Origin: Sphingomonas sp. | GTDB taxonomy: Bacteria; Pseudomonadota; Alphaproteobacteria; Sphingomonadales; Sphingomonadaceae | DNA: 64,000 nt | Assembly: GCF_019746015.1 (NCBI RefSeq) | Contig: NZ_JAIESM010000009.1 | Coordinates: 1 to 64,000, forward strand | Reading direction: 5' to 3' | In this document: positions 63,980 through 64,000 of the stretch, piece by piece | Layout: the number at the start of each line of letters is the position of its first letter | Numbering within the stretch: the first letter of the stretch is position 1 | The notes under the pieces: model-generated | What the model was told of the DNA's origin: nothing | Databases searched by the model: none | Seen by the model: the letters and a program-made list of their open reading frames with translations, nothing else | Made by a program: the position numbers and the translations under genes

Positions 63980-64000
63980 CCTCCGGCACCACCCAGTTGA
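63948..64000 (-). CDS. Electron transfer flavoprotein-ubiquinone oxidoreductase (C-terminal end)
   Basis: Only the last 16 codons plus stop are in the window: NWVVPEGGGGPNYPNM. This tail closely matches the highly conserved C terminus of ETF-QO (WVxPEGGGGPxYxxM). ETF-QO carries electrons from acyl-CoA dehydrogenases, through ETF, to ubiquinone. It is the gene upstream of the TPR protein. Confidence 0.8.
   Translation of the reverse strand, partial: NWVVPEGGGGPNYPNM

Noticed and set aside
1..64000. Prophage, insertion sequence, CRISPR array or toxin-antitoxin pair
   Set aside because: No transposase, integrase, phage structural gene, regular repeat-spacer pattern or small paired operon was seen.

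Overview
The window is high-GC, densely packed bacterial chromosome. Gene content and architecture point to an alphaproteobacterium, most likely a sphingomonad (Sphingomonadales). The reasons are the trpF-trpB-trpA-accD-folC order, the compact gspC-D-E-F-G-H-I cluster, hopanoid genes hpnI/hpnK, a LexA-type GTTC-N7-GTTC box, abundant 1-8 bp gene overlaps (ATGA, GTGA, TGATG), and two copies of an intergenic palindromic element containing GTTCGTGTCGAG of the kind common in sphingomonads. No rRNA, CRISPR array, prophage or insertion sequence was seen, and no gap between genes exceeds 300 bases.

Layout. 1-7238 (minus): type II secretion operon gspC to gspI, with gspI cut by the window edge. 7301-10388 (minus): tRNA-Val(CAC), HU and Lon protease. 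10387-12811 (plus): M1 peptidase and an isoprenylcysteine methyltransferase-like membrane protein. 12859-18199 (plus): trpF, trpB, a low-GC orphan membrane gene, trpA, accD, folC. 18196-25853: AmpG-like permease, Rieske oxygenase, receiver protein, rRNA pseudouridine synthase, rsmD, Pit phosphate transporter, GT4 glycosyltransferase. 25875-30559: SOS-box uvrD, a small WYL-like protein, hpnI-hpnK. 30585-38859: DUF885 lipoprotein, MFS transporter, cysK, SleB-type hydrolase, a MerR-acyl-CoA dehydrogenase pair with a clear operator, and a small lipoprotein. 38856-48814: hisI, purF, SDR, photolyase, korA-korB, HDAC-family amidohydrolase, esterase, rppH, DUF2269 protein. 48915-53465: M20 peptidase-astA-astB (arginine succinyltransferase pathway), a 67-aa membrane protein, CysQ-like phosphatase. 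53502-64000: GST, def, recR, fmt, truA, an in-frame Nnr-RNA methyltransferase fusion, a lipoprotein, N-formylglutamate amidohydrolase, ispE, a TPR protein, and the last codons of ETF-ubiquinone oxidoreductase.

Most of this is core metabolism and housekeeping. I found no obvious undescribed multi-gene system. The strongest anomalies are: (1) a low-GC orphan membrane gene placed between trpB and trpA with 4-nt overlaps on both sides; (2) the fusion of nnr to a TrmA/RumA-type methyltransferase across a G7 tract, where one fewer G would restore an ATGA stop-start overlap; (3) a 33-bp tandem duplication that gives GspH three copies of the prepilin-cleavage-like GFTL motif. Several regulatory sites are also readable: LexA box at uvrD, LiuR-like operator at merR, sigma32-like promoter at lon, and a possible PHO box at pit.
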